Source of the DNA: Melastoma dodecandrum
Taxonomy: Eukaryota > Streptophyta > Magnoliopsida > Myrtales > Melastomataceae
Direction of reading: 5' to 3'
DNA length: 64,000 nucleotides
Assembly (NCBI GenBank): GCA_029817715.1
Contig: JARUPY010000538.1
Span: forward strand, 3,968,001 to 4,032,000
Shown: piece after piece, positions 44,060 to 56,960 of the stretch
Layout: every line of letters starts with the position of its first letter
How positions within the stretch are numbered: the first letter of the stretch is position 1
The notes under the pieces: generated by a model
What the model was told of the DNA's origin: nothing
The model's database searches: none
The model's input: only the letters and a program-made list of their open reading frames with translations
Position numbers and translations under genes: made by a program

Positions 44060-46016
44060 AGGATATGGTATCAAATTTAGAAAGGTTAAAACAATAAATC
44101 TATCGATGAAATAATTGTTTTCAACTCCTAATTTGTAAGTTTCGCTTGGAGTCCAGATATGTATTTTGAATTCGAATATGAACGTGCGAGTGATGTCTTT
44201 ATATAAAGAAAAATGAGAAATAACAAAACAAGGTGAGGTAGTTTTTCGAAGCAAAAATTAAGTGTACCCTGCTCCAATAATGCATGCGCCAATCATTTAC
44301 ATATTGACACACAAGCATAAAAATAATATACAATAAATTTTAAAATAATGAAATTAATATAATAATTATAGTTGCTTATGCGGTAATAGATCAATCATGA
44401 GTGTATTGGATAAAGAAGGGTGCACATAAATATTTTCTAAGTTTTCATGCTCATACGAAGATATAATGATATGGGAACGGTATCAGAGAGTATGATCTTG
44501 TACCAAAATGATGTGGGATGGGACCAATGTGTATGATCTGATATACAGATGATACGAGAGAATATGTTATGATATCAAATGATGCGGAAACGAACTAGAC
44601 ATAAAGGGTGACTAGAAATGGTTGGAAGGGTATCTAAGGTTGGTGGACGAACTTGAGATGGGTAAAATGGAGATGAAAATACGAACTCGAGATGGGATCT
44701 CGAAATGAAATGAACTCGAATGACGGGGAGTAATTACTACCATGTGTAAGAACATAGAACAACTAGTTAGCAGTAGATATAAATATATCGACAGTAAAAC
44801 ACTCAATGATCGACGGATATATATACACAATCGTGATGAGAGAAGTCAGATTTATATACAATATTGTAAAATGACATGAGGGTAAGGACTAACTTGGAGG
44901 ATACATAAACACACTAATTTGAACACTCGAATAGTCTTGCTCGAACATGGATACATATACACCACCATAGACGAAGATGAGGGCGATGGATGAATTTGTA
45001 GAAACAGATCCACCACTACTAAGAAGATTACTCAACTTAGATTGCAAGAAAGAAAGAGGAACAAATTACAATCATGTCTAATAAAATATTTTTCTTAATT
45101 TCTCAATAATCTTCTTCTTATTATTACAAAATGTCTTCATTTATGGAGGTCGCTCAAGCTTAGACATAATGCTAAATAGGAAACTAAAGGTTTGCATAAA
45201 AAATTGTGACATACATAACTAAATATACATACACTTAAGGAAATAAATGATGGTGGCAATGATCCTGGGAAGGAACACATCATTGGCTGCTTAGCCCAAG
45301 TCGACGCCTCAGTAGAAACCTCGTCCGAGCCTTCTCGAGTTGACTATCTCTGATCATTCTTCAGTTGACCAGATGTAGGCTTTTTGAGCAGGCGAACTTG
45401 AAAGAAGACCACTCAATTGGATCCACTCTATTCTATCACTTTGACAATCGATTGAAATCATTCAACTCGTTCTGATGAAAATCTTCTCGATTGGCTTCCT
45501 TGAACAAGTTGGCCTTCTCAACAGGACCTACTGAGCTTCCCCACCCCGTTTGATGAAAGCTGCTCGAGTTGGCTCCTCAAGATGATTATCTTGATCGACA
45601 GAAGGAATGCTTCCATATGGCTTCTTGGGATGTTTACCTCGATCGACTCGAAGAGGTTTATCGAGCATAACCTCCTTTAACTGCTCGATAACGATGAGAA
45701 AGACTCCATTCCTTCTCGACCCGGGTTGGGATATCTCGAGATGAACTGTTACACTAAGAGGGGGGGTGAATTGGTGTTATGATCCAAATTAGGATTTTTA
45801 ACTCTTTTTCACAAACCCCGCAGCGGAAGGAAGCTTCTGTAAAACAGAACCGTAAATAGGTTTCTGTAGAATAGAACGTTCGAATATGATTGCAATTTGT
45901 CTGATTGACACAAAGCTTTTTATAGTGGTTCATTAAATCGCTTACGTCCACTCTTCACCCAGAATTTGGAGGGATTCTCTCAAATGTATCTTAACAAGAA
46001 TACACAATCAATCGTT
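44060..46016. other. Repeat-like intergenic DNA, no gene
   Basis: AT-rich to about 45240. From 45300 to 45740 words such as CTCGAGTTG and TTCTCGA recur irregularly. At 45748-45760 a polypurine tract (AAGAGGGGGGGTGAATTGG) precedes TGTTATGATCC, which looks like the start of an LTR, but I found no partner LTR and do not call an element. Confidence 0.4.
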
Positions 46017-46258
46017 AATAGAACAGACCACAAAGGTTCTGTACCGCAGAAATCTGAGTGACAGAGTACAGATCAGAAGATTCTGTACCGTAGGAACTTG
46101 TTACGTAGCACAGACCAGAAGGTGTTGTACTAATGTAACTCAGGCACAATACAAACCAGAAGGCTCTGTATCGAAGTAACTCAGGCACAATACAGATCAG
46201 AAGGTTCTGTATCGAAGTAGTTGAAACACAATACAGACCAGAAGGTTCTGTATCAAAG
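46017..46258 (+). repeat. Degenerate tandem array with 'ACAGATCAGAAGGTTCTGTA' units
   Basis: About six copies of a roughly 41-47 bp unit containing (C/T)ACAGA(T/C)CAGAAGGTTCTGTA. The later copies are the most regular (GTAACTCAGGCACAATACA between them). The core AGAAGGTTCT is close to palindromic. No coding potential. Confidence 0.75.
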
Positions 46259-46287
46259 TGTTAACTCTTTATGGCTCATATCAAGAG

Positions 46288-46455
46288 GCTTCTCGAGCAT
46301 ACACAACGCCTTTGCTCTAGGCTTCTCCGAGCATACGCAGCGCCTTTGCTCTAGGCTTCTCGAGCATACACAACGCCTTTGCTCTAGGCTTCTCCGAGCA
46401 TACACAACGCCTTTGCTCTAGGCTTCTCCGAGCATACACAACGCCTTTGCTCTAG
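46288..46455 (+). repeat. Tandem array, five 33/34-bp units
   Basis: Units at 46288-46320, 46321-46354, 46355-46387, 46388-46421 and 46422-46455, each GCTTCT(C)CGAGCATAC ... CGCCTTTGCTCTAG. Lengths alternate 33, 34, 33, 34, 34 because of one extra C. Internal variation is only a few bases, so it expanded recently. An ORF through it is only a repeat artefact. Confidence 0.92.
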
Positions 46456-48440
46456 GCTCCTCTTACACATATAGAACACTACACCACAAAAACCGGTTAG
46501 TCCCTCACCTTCTGTACTCCGGACTTCAGCCCTTCTCTCCGGCCCACTGCACGTTGCCCACGTCGACACGCTTCCAACAACGTCTCTGCAGGTTCTAACC
46601 GAGTCCCTCGTGGCCCCCGAGTCACTCTCCCAGAAGGTTTCACCAACGATATAGCTTTCCGAAGCTAGAGCTCCTCGTGTGTGGCTAACTCAAACTCGAA
46701 CAAAATAATCTGCAAAACTCAGCACACGTTCCCAGAATTTCACAAGAATAATAATGCTCAAGTATGTTCTCTTTTGCATCTTTTTTCTAAACGTGGCTTA
46801 ATAATCCTATATAAAATAAATTTCTAACTAACAAATGGAAGGCAATCTTCACGATCAACTTCCTACAAAAATAGAAACAAAAGAGTCAGATAAAATATAA
46901 TACATAATTTACAATTTCGTCACTCCCAGCATATATTCGTTTAGGTAATTAATTATATCAAATAATATCAAGATATGATATAGTTCCCATGAATACTGCG
47001 TTATAGAAGGTTGACGCTGAATCTGATCAGCAACCTTCAGTAAATGGAAATAATAAAATATTAATTTCCATATGAGCAAAGATCGATACCATTCTGTTCA
47101 GGACACTAAAATGAATGTATCTAGACAGATGGTGATAATTAGCATCCCAAATAACGGTCACTTGATGATCGTATAAGATCACAAAAGGCTGTAGGTAACC
47201 TTACAGAACATATCCATATATAGAAGATTATATTCCTTCTTTGAGAAATATAATTCCTAATGGAATTATTTTAGAACATAATCTATACAAATTGATCAGA
47301 TTAATATCTCAATCAAAGATTTTTATTTCGTAATTAAATAATTATTAACTAATCATTTAATTACAAAAATATTTCTTACAAGAAGTCATCAACATGAGAA
47401 GCTTCTGTAGAATAGATGTTCAATTTCTGTAACACAGAAGGTCAGGCTCATCATCAGAACCTTTCTAACAATCTCCGATGTTTGACTTCTGTAACATAGA
47501 AGGTTAGGCTCATCACCAAAACCTATCTAATATGGACCTTCTCGAGTAGACTGAAATAATGGTGTATCAAGATGGACCTTCATGACTAGACTGGAGTTGT
47601 GATGTCTTGAGAAGGACATTCTCCTCTCGTCATCTCAAGTAAACCCTTGCTTCGAGCAACCAGCTTGGTCGAATGGCTTCCTTCTCGTTCTCTCAGTAAA
47701 CGGGGAACATGGTAATTCCATCTCGAGTTATGATAGCAGGAATGGTACCCGCAGCACGACCATCACTGCATCATATAACGATCGTGAAAAATTGAGGCAA
47801 GTTAGAATATCCACCGGGCAAAATCATTATTGAAACCCAACAACCCCAAGTCCTACATCCCTCATTTTATTTTATTTATGGGGCAAATTCTGGAAGCAGA
47901 GAGAAATAACAAACTCCTACTACTTACTAGGAGATAGAAGTCAATAATGTAACCCCACTTAAATGTATGTTACCTACTTGTCTTATCATTCTCAATAAAA
48001 AAAAATAAAGAACCAACCCATTCCCATATTCTCGTTTGGACCCGCGGACACGTCTCCCTAAATACTTTATGATGCAAAAATGCATGTAACGTAAGGCTTT
48101 TTGTCCGGGGTGGGGGCCAGTCTTTGGTCCGCCTCACCGGCTTCGTACCGCAATCTTTTGCCCCCCATGATTTATTTTCTCTAGCGTGGGACACATCTTT
48201 CCACACGTACGGACTAACCACCTTTATTCCCATCATTACTAACCCCTTTTTCTTTTCTTTATTATTACTATTGTTATTATGAAAATAAAACACTCTAATG
48301 TCATAAATATTAAAAGTTTTTTCTTAAATAAATAAAAAAAAAGGAAAGAAAGATGACTAAATTAAGCTCTTTAAGAGGGAGGGGTGTAGTGTTTTTATTT
48401 TCGGAAACTGCGCAAATTCATCCTCATCGTCCTTTCCATT
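46456..48440. other. Intergenic, no gene recognised
   Basis: AT-rich, with further scattered copies of the words CTTCTGTAA(A/C)ACAGAA (47400-47530) that link it to the array at 46017-46258. No conserved ORF. From about 48360 the sequence is the promoter side of the villin gene. Confidence 0.45.
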
Positions 48441-48444
48441 TCTG

Positions 48445-48462
48445 TCTCTCTCTCTCTCTCTC
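48445..48462 (+). repeat. (TC)n microsatellite in the villin 5' region
   Basis: TCTCTCTCTCTCTCTCTC lies within the C/T-rich region that follows the upstream promoter and probably marks the villin transcript's leader, as such tracts often do near plant transcription starts. Confidence 0.7.
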
Positions 48463-48718
48463 CTCCCCGGATTGGCCAAATTTCTCTTCCCTCCTTTGTT
48501 TTGCGCTCTTCCTGACATAATCCGTCCGTTGATTGCTGCTTGTCCCACTTCTCCCCCCGTTCCTCTTCTCCTCCCCTTGTTGTTTTCCTTTCCTCGGTGT
48601 CCCCAGCTTTTCTTTACTCCCTTCCCTGAGAATTCCTCACCCCGACCGACATTATTCTTCCCCTCCTTCGTTGGATTTTGGATCGCCCCGGCAATTTGGA
48701 CGTTTTCTGTTGCATGGG

Positions 48719-49511
48719 TGAGATTTTGTTCCCCGCACAACTCTGCCCCCGCCAGCTCGTTTATTTCCTTGGCTTGATTCTTGTTTTTTTCTCGAGGTTT
48801 CGGGGTGCCTTTTTTTTTCGGCTTTCTCTTTGTCCCGTCATCCCCTCCCCCCCCCCGGACATCGAGTGGGTTACAAGTTTCTTCACATGGTTGAATCAAA
48901 ATACTGTCTTGCTTGACGTTGGCTTCACCTGCAGCGCCGTGTCCCATGTGTAATGTGATGCGATGTAATGTTCCTCTTGTATGTTTATGTATGGGTGTGT
49001 GTGCGCGCGCGCGCTTGACTCCTTGTTTCCCGCAATGTCACGCGACTTCAGCATGCAATTTGAAAGTTCCTTATGGCCAAGCCAAATTACGGTGCAGTTG
49101 ATCTGGAACTGGACATATGTAGTCAGTGAAAGAGGTGGCATCGTTTCGCCCCTTCATCCTGTTATGTGAAGAGTGTAATGATCAGAACCCGACGAATAGA
49201 GTTTCTGTATGATTTTCTCTTGTAGCCCCGAGCTGCTTGTCCATGAAGCACATGTCGAGAGAGAGCCAAGTTTATGACTGAACATTGTCGTGATTGAATA
49301 CACAATGACAATAATGAGGATGATATTTGAGAAAGGAGGTGCCATGTTTAAATTAGATGGTACATATGCTTCACATGGGAGGTAGAGGGAGGATTAGTTA
49401 ATTTATATTGCGAATCTAGGTAGCATTGTGGGTCACTCGAGTCTCTGTTTCTTCCCCAAAATTCACATTCTTGGCTACTAACTGCTTCATTTTACGCTTT
49501 TTGTTGACAGT
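48719..49511 (+). other. Possible 5'UTR intron of the villin gene
   Basis: A donor-like GGG|TGAG or nearby GT at about 48718 and a good acceptor TTTTTGTTGACAG at 49511 bracket sequence with a (GT)n(GC)n repeat at 48995-49014. Villin genes often carry a 5'UTR intron. This is inferred and the donor position is uncertain. Confidence 0.3.
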
Positions 49512-49567
49512 GAGAAGTTTGTGACCTTATAGAAGACTTCCTGGTGGATCTTGGACTGCAAATTACC

Positions 49568-52500
49568 ATGTCTGTCTCAATGAGAGACTTGGATCAAGCG
49601 TTTCAAGGGGCTGGACAGAAGGCGTATCCAATTTCTTTTGCGACAGCCGTGTCTGTATTTTAAATCTTCTTAATGCAGGTTTCTTGTTGGATGCATCTGA
49701 AATGTAGAGCCTTCTATAGCATTTTTTTAATTATTATTTTAAAACCTGCTAAAACCGTTTGTAGATGCCTCTTTTCTCTTCTCTAATGGATTGTCGACAA
49801 ATTGAAGTAGAACTGAAAGCAGAAACCTTAACAGTAATTTGTATATTCATAGTATCTTATATTTCAAAGTCACGAGTTATTTACCAATCCTTAACTTTGA
49901 ATAGTGGCATTGAAATATGGCGGATAGAGGATTTCCGTCCCGTATCAGTACCCCAGTCATCTCATGGGAAGTTTTTTACTGGAGATTCATATGTAATTTT
50001 GAAGGTGATCCCCCATGCTTCAATTTACATGTCTACTTGAACCTGGCACTCATGAGATGAATACTGTTATTCAGTTATCATTGTTTATATGCCTACCTTG
50101 GTTATGCTGAGCACCTGAGTTCAATTTCTACTCATTGTTGGTGTTTTCTGATTGAATCTCTATTCTATGTACTCTGTAATCTGAACCTAGGCAATTTCAT
50201 GCCCTTATTACCTGACAATGCAGCGGTTTTGCACATTTTTCTGCGCAATTAGTTTCGTAAAAGTATTTGAATGTTATGATGATGCTGAAATAGGATATTT
50301 TCGAGTTCGCAAACAGTCCTTTATTTGATGATATCAAAATTCCAGTCGAATATGTCTAGCTTCCAAGCAATTCGAGAAAGACGAATGGAGTCTGAGAATC
50401 TGACCAGGTGCTTTATCACAATGGTTTTGATCTACAAGAATTATGCTGATTGTGCAGACAACAGCATTAAAGAATGGAGCCTTACGTCATGATATTCATT
50501 ATTGGCTCGGTAAGGATACGAGTCAGGTAAAGCTCTTCAGCTCCTACGTCTCAGATTGTCTCAACTCAATAGACATTATAGCCATCTGACGGCCTTTCGT
50601 GCAGGATGAGGCAGGTACTGCGGCAATTAAGACGGTTGAACTGGATGCAGCCCTCGGAGGACGGGCTGTTCAGTATCGTGAAGTACAAGGCCATGAGACA
50701 GAGAAGTTTCTGTCTTATTTTAAGCCATGTATAATTCCAGTGGAAGGTGGGGTTGCGTCTGGATTCAAACATGCCGAGGAAGAAGAGCATATGACTCGCT
50801 TATTTGTGTGCAGAGGAAAGCACGTTGTGCATGTAACGGAGGTAAAATTTTGGAACACTCCCTTCTTTTTTGGTCTGTTATCAGAAATCATACTTCTGGA
50901 GCCGTTGCAACTTCTGATTGCATATACCATGTGGTGTAGGTACCGTTTGCTCGATCTTCTCTTAACCATGATGATATTTTTATCCTGGACACCAAGTCTA
51001 AAATCTTCCAATTCAATGGGTCCAATTCATCCATTCAAGAACGAGCCAGGGCTCTAGAAGTTGTTCAATATGTAAAAGATACATATCACGATGGAAAATG
51101 TGACATAGCATCAATCGGTAACCATCTTGAAGGTTATTTCTAATTTCATTAAACTGCCACGTGCCTCTGACATTATACATTTATTAGAGGATGGGAGATT
51201 GATGGCCGATTCAGAAAGTGGGGAATTTTGGGGACTTTTTGGGGGGTTTGCTCCTCTGCCTAGAAAGACAGCTAGTGAAGAGGATAAAAAGTCCTTCGAT
51301 GCATCAACTACAAGGCTACTTCGGTACTCCCTGCTTGCACCATTCAAATTATTTGCATTCTGTTTTTTTTTTGGCGCCCTCAATGCCATCTTCATGCATG
51401 CCTATGCATGTGTTGTTCTCAACGATACAGCTGTCATTTTGAAGTTAGAATGTTGTCCTTCTCTAGTGAAAAATTTTGGTCCCAGGATGATGACATCATA
51501 TATTTTGCTTTATTTATTCCAGAGTGGAGAAGGGACAAGCCGAACCAATTGAGGCTGAGTCTTTGACTAGAGATTTGCTGGAAACGAGTAAATGTTATCT
51601 ACTTGACTGTGGGATAGAAGTGTTTGTCTGGATGGGAAGAACTACCTCTCTTGATGACAGGAAGAGTGCAAGCACTGCAGCAGAGGTATTCAAATTTTTT
51701 CTGTTTGCAATCTGAGAATGTAGCTTCTACAACTTTACAACTTAAATGTGGACAATGGGAACTTCTTTATTCAAAGTACTAACAAGTCCCTATATCATGA
51801 AAGATGTTTGAGTGAAGCAAGTTAATTTTTTTTCTGCTAAATCAAACCCTTTATGAATAGGTTGAAATTAATCATCAATTATGCTCTTGATGATTTGATT
51901 GAATTAGGTCTATATAGCTGCCATAAGGAGATTTTTTTTTTCGGAATTACAAAAAAGTTGCTTCTTGTATGACTCCTTGCTGCTGCATCTGAAACTTTAC
52001 TTGATATATGAAACAGGAGTTAGTTCATAGACCTGATCGTCCACATTCTCATATTATCCGAGTAATTGAAGGGTTTGAGACAGTAATCTTCCGGTCAAAA
52101 TTCGATTCATGGCCTGAGACTGCTCAGGTAGCAGTTTCAGAGGATGGAAGAGGGAAAGTTGCAGGTTAGAGAATGATTATGCATGGTTTGATCTCCCTTT
52201 CCTGAATTGTCCATTAACACCCATTCTAGTCGATTTCAGATGCTAATCAGTGTTCTATTCATATATTTTTTGCTTAAATTGCTTTAAATTTCACTTGCAG
52301 CACTATTGAAACGTCAAGGAGTAAATGTTAAAGGTCTCATGAAAGCTGATCCAGTCAAAGAAGATCCTGAACCATACATTGACTGCACTGGAAATCTACA
52401 GGTCCCCTCGTCTATTTTAATTTATTTTGATGGATTGTGACCCTCGTGTTGGGACAAGAAAAGCATGTTGCTCAACTGATGATATATTTAATCATATAGG

Positions 52501-55500
52501 TATGGCGTGTCAATGGTCAGGAGAAGATTCTTCTGCCATCCTCTGATCAGTCAAAATTCTACAGTGGAGATTGCTACATCTTCCATTATTCTTATCCAGG
52601 AGAAGATAAGGAAGAGTACCTTATCGGTACTTGGTTTGGCAAGCAAAGTGTTGAGGTGAGGAATTTTCATTGAACAAGTTTTGTTATATCCCTTTCTACC
52701 ACTTCCACTCCCTCATATCCATGCAACCAAATTGTGTCTCCTCTCACATCCAGTTAAGAGCTTTAAAATGCCAATTTCTATTAATGTTTCCCGCAATGAG
52801 TAAATGATACAGTGTGATCGATGTTTCTAGTCAGGACTTTGTATCATGTTCCCAGTATTTTGTTAATTTGGAACGCTTCTCCGTTCCTTGATCATTATGC
52901 ACAATGATGTGTGCAGGGGAAGGGGAATCAATGTTGTACTTTTGTTTCATTTGTGACTAGCTCGATGATATCTTTTAATGATAATAATCACAATGATGTT
53001 TGAGGCAGGAAGAGAGAGCGTCTGCAATTGATCAGTCTAGCAAGATGGTCGAATCATTCAAGTTTCTACCTGTGCTAGTAATTTCCTTCTCATTTATGCT
53101 CCTGCGCGTGTGAACTACCTGCAATATTTTGTGTTATAAGCAATGATATATTTGGGCTTACTTTTTGTAGGGTCGTATCTACGAGGGAAAGGAACCTATT
53201 CAATTCTTTTCCATCTTTCAGAGCTTTATTACATTCAAGGTCTGTCAAATAGTGTACTTCTTCAAATGAAGCCATGAAATATGTCTTTCCTTTTCTCTTA
53301 ATCAGAAAATTTTCAGGGCGGCATTGGGGATGGATATAAAAAATTCATAGCAGAGAAGGAAATTCAAGATGAGACATACCAAGAGGATGGCACTGCTCTA
53401 TTTAGAGTCCAGGGATCAGGACCCGAGAATATGCAAGCCATACAAGTTGATGTGGTAATCATCTTTTTTGTCTCTTAGTCCTTCCCCTTTCATGCTTTCT
53501 CTCTGAGTAGTGATTGTTCCTCAAATGAATTGTGATCATTATTGTACTATCTAGAAAAGTCTTTCATCTCATATCTTACAATAGATGCTCAGGTCAACAT
53601 TTAAGTCCGTCGATCATGATGGTCATCCTTGGAGACTGGCTTGTTTTTCTACTTTTCTTGCTTATGCGCGGAGAGGTGTATATTTTCTGACTAGTTGCTG
53701 AAATCTGCACGAAATCCATAGTGCTCAGAGTTGCTTTCTCTGTGTTTCTAGCTCTTGTACACTTGCTAGTTATTTCTTTCTTTCGTGTTCCGAATTTGCT
53801 ATTATTCTGATCATCTCTTTTTCTCTTAACACTCAGGTCGCATCATCTTTAAATTCATCCTACTGTTATATATTGCACAACGATTCAACAATTTTTATTT
53901 GGTCTGGAAGCCTGACATCTCCAGAGGATCAGGAACTTGCTGAGAGGCAGCTTGACTTAATTAAGGTCAGCTTCCTGAGTTCCCCATTTGATAGCATCTT
54001 GCCTTTGCACTTCTTAAAATTTTCTTAACACGTCCATGAGTGATTTATTCTGACTTGTAATGCGGCTTCAGCCAAATGCACTATACAAAACACAAAAGGA
54101 GGGGACGGAACCTGAACATTTCTGGGAGTTCCTTGGAGGGAAATCAGAATATCCCAGCCAAAAAATAGCGCATGATGCTGAGAAAGATCCTCGCCTGTTT
54201 TCTTGCAGTTTCTCTAGTGGTACATTATGTTATTCTGATCCATATCATTCCTATCCTACGTTTAGTTATTCGAACATTAGTTTTCCTTTTACTCTCTGAG
54301 CTAACACATTTCCCTTTTTCAATTCTGTATCTCCACGAAATTGCTCCAGAGAATCTGAAGGTAGGTGCAATGTTATTGGATTTGTTACTTTGAAACATGA
54401 ATTACTGGAAGCATCATGGTCCAGTCCTCTTCTTTTGTAGTATTCTACATTTAAAAATGCAAGCATCTGTAACGATTACATTTCATTTTACTCTTGAACT
54501 AAATCTACGATTGATCACATTGCTATTGTATTTTTTTGATTTGGCGCTAACTTGATAAACTATATGGCTTTCATAATTTTTTGGCTCACGGACCTCTTCC
54601 TGTGTTCCATCAGGTGACAGAAATATACAACTTTACACAGGATGATTTGATGACCGAGGACATTTACATCCTGGATTGTCACACGGCAGTTTTTGTCTGG
54701 GTTGGTCAACAAGCTGATGCAAATACTAGATTGCATGCTTTGAAGATTGGTGAGGTAAGGAAGCAAGTCGGACTACTTATTGCCACAAGATACCTTATGC
54801 ATGACATTCATCCTAGTAATCATCAATAGATGCCACAATCTTGAACTTCTGGCTTCCCTTTATGGATATTGGAATTTAAAGTTGAGACTTATTAGAACTC
54901 GGAAAGTTTGCCATGTCAACTTTCCTGATTTTCTCGCTTTCTTTCAGAAATTTGTAGAGTTTGATTTCCTTATGGAGAAGCTGTCTGGTGATACTCCTAT
55001 ATACGTTATCATGGAAGGGAGCGAGCCTCCTTTTTTCACACGCTTCTTCTCTTGGGACTCTGCAAAGTCAGCTGTATGTAGTTGTTGCTCCTCTGATCTT
55101 TTGAATTTATCCCATTTGTGTATTTTTCTGTCCTCAGTTTACACCCACATCAACAACGCTATTTATTTGTGCAGATGCATGGCAACTCATTCGAGAGAAA
55201 GTTGACAATTTTGAAAAATGGCAGAAAATCACATATTGAAGTAAGAGTTGACTGCACTTCGTAAACCCTTTCTGTTTCGTCTACGCTGGCCTTTTTACAA
55301 GCAGGATGATACCAATTACCAAGTGCTGCATTTCTGCGCTTGCATGGGCAAAAAGTTAATAAATGCCTGCATATGATTTTTTTATTGGTATATATTATCA
55401 CCCAGGAAGATACCCTTTTCACTCATCTAATTCTTATGTTCCAGAAACCCAAAAGAAGAACTCCATTCATCGGAAGATCTACTGGTATTGCGGAAAAGTC

Positions 55501-56252
55501 GCAACGATCGAGGAGTGTGTCTTTCAGTCCCGAGCATGTCCGTGTAAGGGGAAGATCTCCAGCTTTCAATGCTATCGCTGCCAATTTTGAGAACCCCAAC
55601 GCCAGAAATCTTTCAACTCCACCTCCTGTTGTCCGGAAGATCTTTCCGAAGTCTACACCTGATTCAGGAGGACACACTCCCAAGTCATCCTCTATTTCAG
55701 CTCTGAGTTCCTCATTTGAGAAATCCCCACCAACACGAGAATTTATGATACCGAAATTTATCAAAGGTGTGGTCTGGCTCAGTTCAGGTTATCCATACAC
55801 AATTCTTGGTCCTATTGCCTACACAGCAGTGCCGTAAAAATCTGGCCATTTCTTAGCAGGGAGTCCCAATGCGCCTAAATCAGATTCAGATTTTAACTCC
55901 AGGGAAAACTTGAGCCGTTTAGGAAGTCCATCCATTCAAGAGGATGATGTGGAGGGCGAAGCAGAAGAGAACGGCCTGCCAACATATCCTTATGAACGCC
56001 TTCTGGTCACATCGGAAGATCCCGTGTCAGATATAGATGTTACCAGACGAGAGGTAGGCAGTGAAGCAACATTACGGCAGAACAATTACTTCGGTCTCGA
56101 CCATTTCACTGAGGATGCTTTCTTATAATTTTATTCAGGCCTACTTGTCATCGGAGGAGTTCATGGAGAAATTTGAGATGACCAAGAATGCTTTCTTCAA
56201 GCTGCCGAAATGGAGGCAGAACAAGCTCAAAGCGGCAGTTCAGCTGTTTTGA
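49568..56252 (+). CDS. VLN: Villin (VLN2/VLN3-like actin-bundling protein), 956 aa
   Basis: 22 coding exons: 49568-49623, 49905-50004, 50458-50526, 50605-50841, 50940-51117, 51188-51323, 51523-51685, 52017-52164, 52301-52401, 52500-52655, 53009-53077, 53171-53239, 53317-53454, 53837-53965, 54072-54219, 54350-54360, 54614-54754, 54948-55073, 55175-55240, 55445-55766, 55860-56053 and 56139-56252; 2871 nt in all. It starts [20 protein letters not shown]. Six gelsolin repeats occupy residues about 18-740 ([37 protein letters not shown] and VFVWVGQQA mark repeat strands). A Ser/Pro/Arg linker (748-896: [34 protein letters not shown]) leads to the C-terminal headpiece (897-956; YPYERL ... [19 protein letters not shown]). 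Plant villins bundle, cap and sever actin filaments in a Ca2+-responsive way in the cytoplasm. Length and motifs match VLN2/3; there are no lesions. Exon 16 is only 11 nt. Confidence 0.95.
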
Positions 56253-56765
56253 GCCTGCTGGATTAGCCTTTCCTTTTCTTTCCTTTTTTTTTTGTCCTTT
56301 CAACCTCCTACTTTCATTTTCGAGTCTCAAGGAGGGGCAGAAGAAGGCTTCTGGACCATCGGTGACTCCATTAGAGTTATTCTAGTCAGACCTGGTAGAG
56401 AACATGAAATCTTCAGAGGAAGGGGACAGACCAGTGTTTTTATGTCAGATGCTTCTGCTCCCAAACGTATTCCCAGCATAGCTGCCGTCGAAGAAGTACA
56501 GGTTCTCAATGATCCTCTTTTTCCCCCTTTTCCTTTGCCTTTGTAGTATTGGTTGAGAGTTAGCTCCATTGATAGCCTTTTTTTTTTCCTTCCGGCGAGG
56601 TTGAGTTCCATCCGAGGTCGTTCTTCTTCTGGCTCTTTGGTTATCTCTAGGACAAAATTTTTGTTGTTTCAGGGCCGAAGCCTGTTTACCAAAAGAAAAA
56701 TGTAAGAGTTGGAATCTCACATTGGTTTTCCTGATGGTTATTGTTTTTTCTTAATAAAAGGTTTC
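56253..56765 (+). other. Villin 3'UTR
   Basis: T/C-rich, no ORF of note, with an AATAAA polyadenylation-type signal at 56753-56758. The shadow ORFs on both strands have no family resemblance. Confidence 0.55.
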
Positions 56766-56868
56766 GTTATTTCCTTTTGCATTCTGTTACATTTAGGCAC
56801 AACATATTTCTTTTGACAACGTGTTTAATTTTTACGGGCTTTTCAATGCCCGAGACAAGAATGGGCTT

Positions 56869-56960
56869 AAAAGCCCAATCCATCACCCAAAAACAATGGG
56901 CCACCAAGTAAAAGCCCAATCCATCACCCAAAAACAATGGGCCACCAAGTAAAAGCCCAA
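56869..56960. repeat. Tandem duplication of a 41-bp unit carrying GCCCA/TGGGCC motifs
   Basis: The unit AAAAGCCCAATCCATCACCC... (41 bp) occurs at 56869-56909 and 56910-56950, identical, followed by a partial third copy (AAAAGCCCAAT). Each unit carries one AGCCCA and one TGGGCC, so the array is a concentrated site II-type cluster about 800 bp before the epimerase ATG. Confidence 0.85.

Noticed and set aside
46221..46421. ORF with repeated EHTQRLCSRLL
   Set aside because: It is only the translation of the 33/34-bp tandem repeat.
46017..46455. Possible CRISPR-like array
   Set aside because: Direct tandem units without spacers, in a plant genome with spliceosomal introns; a minisatellite.
48357..48947. 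196-codon minus-strand ORF rich in Lys/Gly/Glu upstream of villin
   Set aside because: It mirrors the C/T-rich villin promoter and leader; low-complexity composition explains the open frame.
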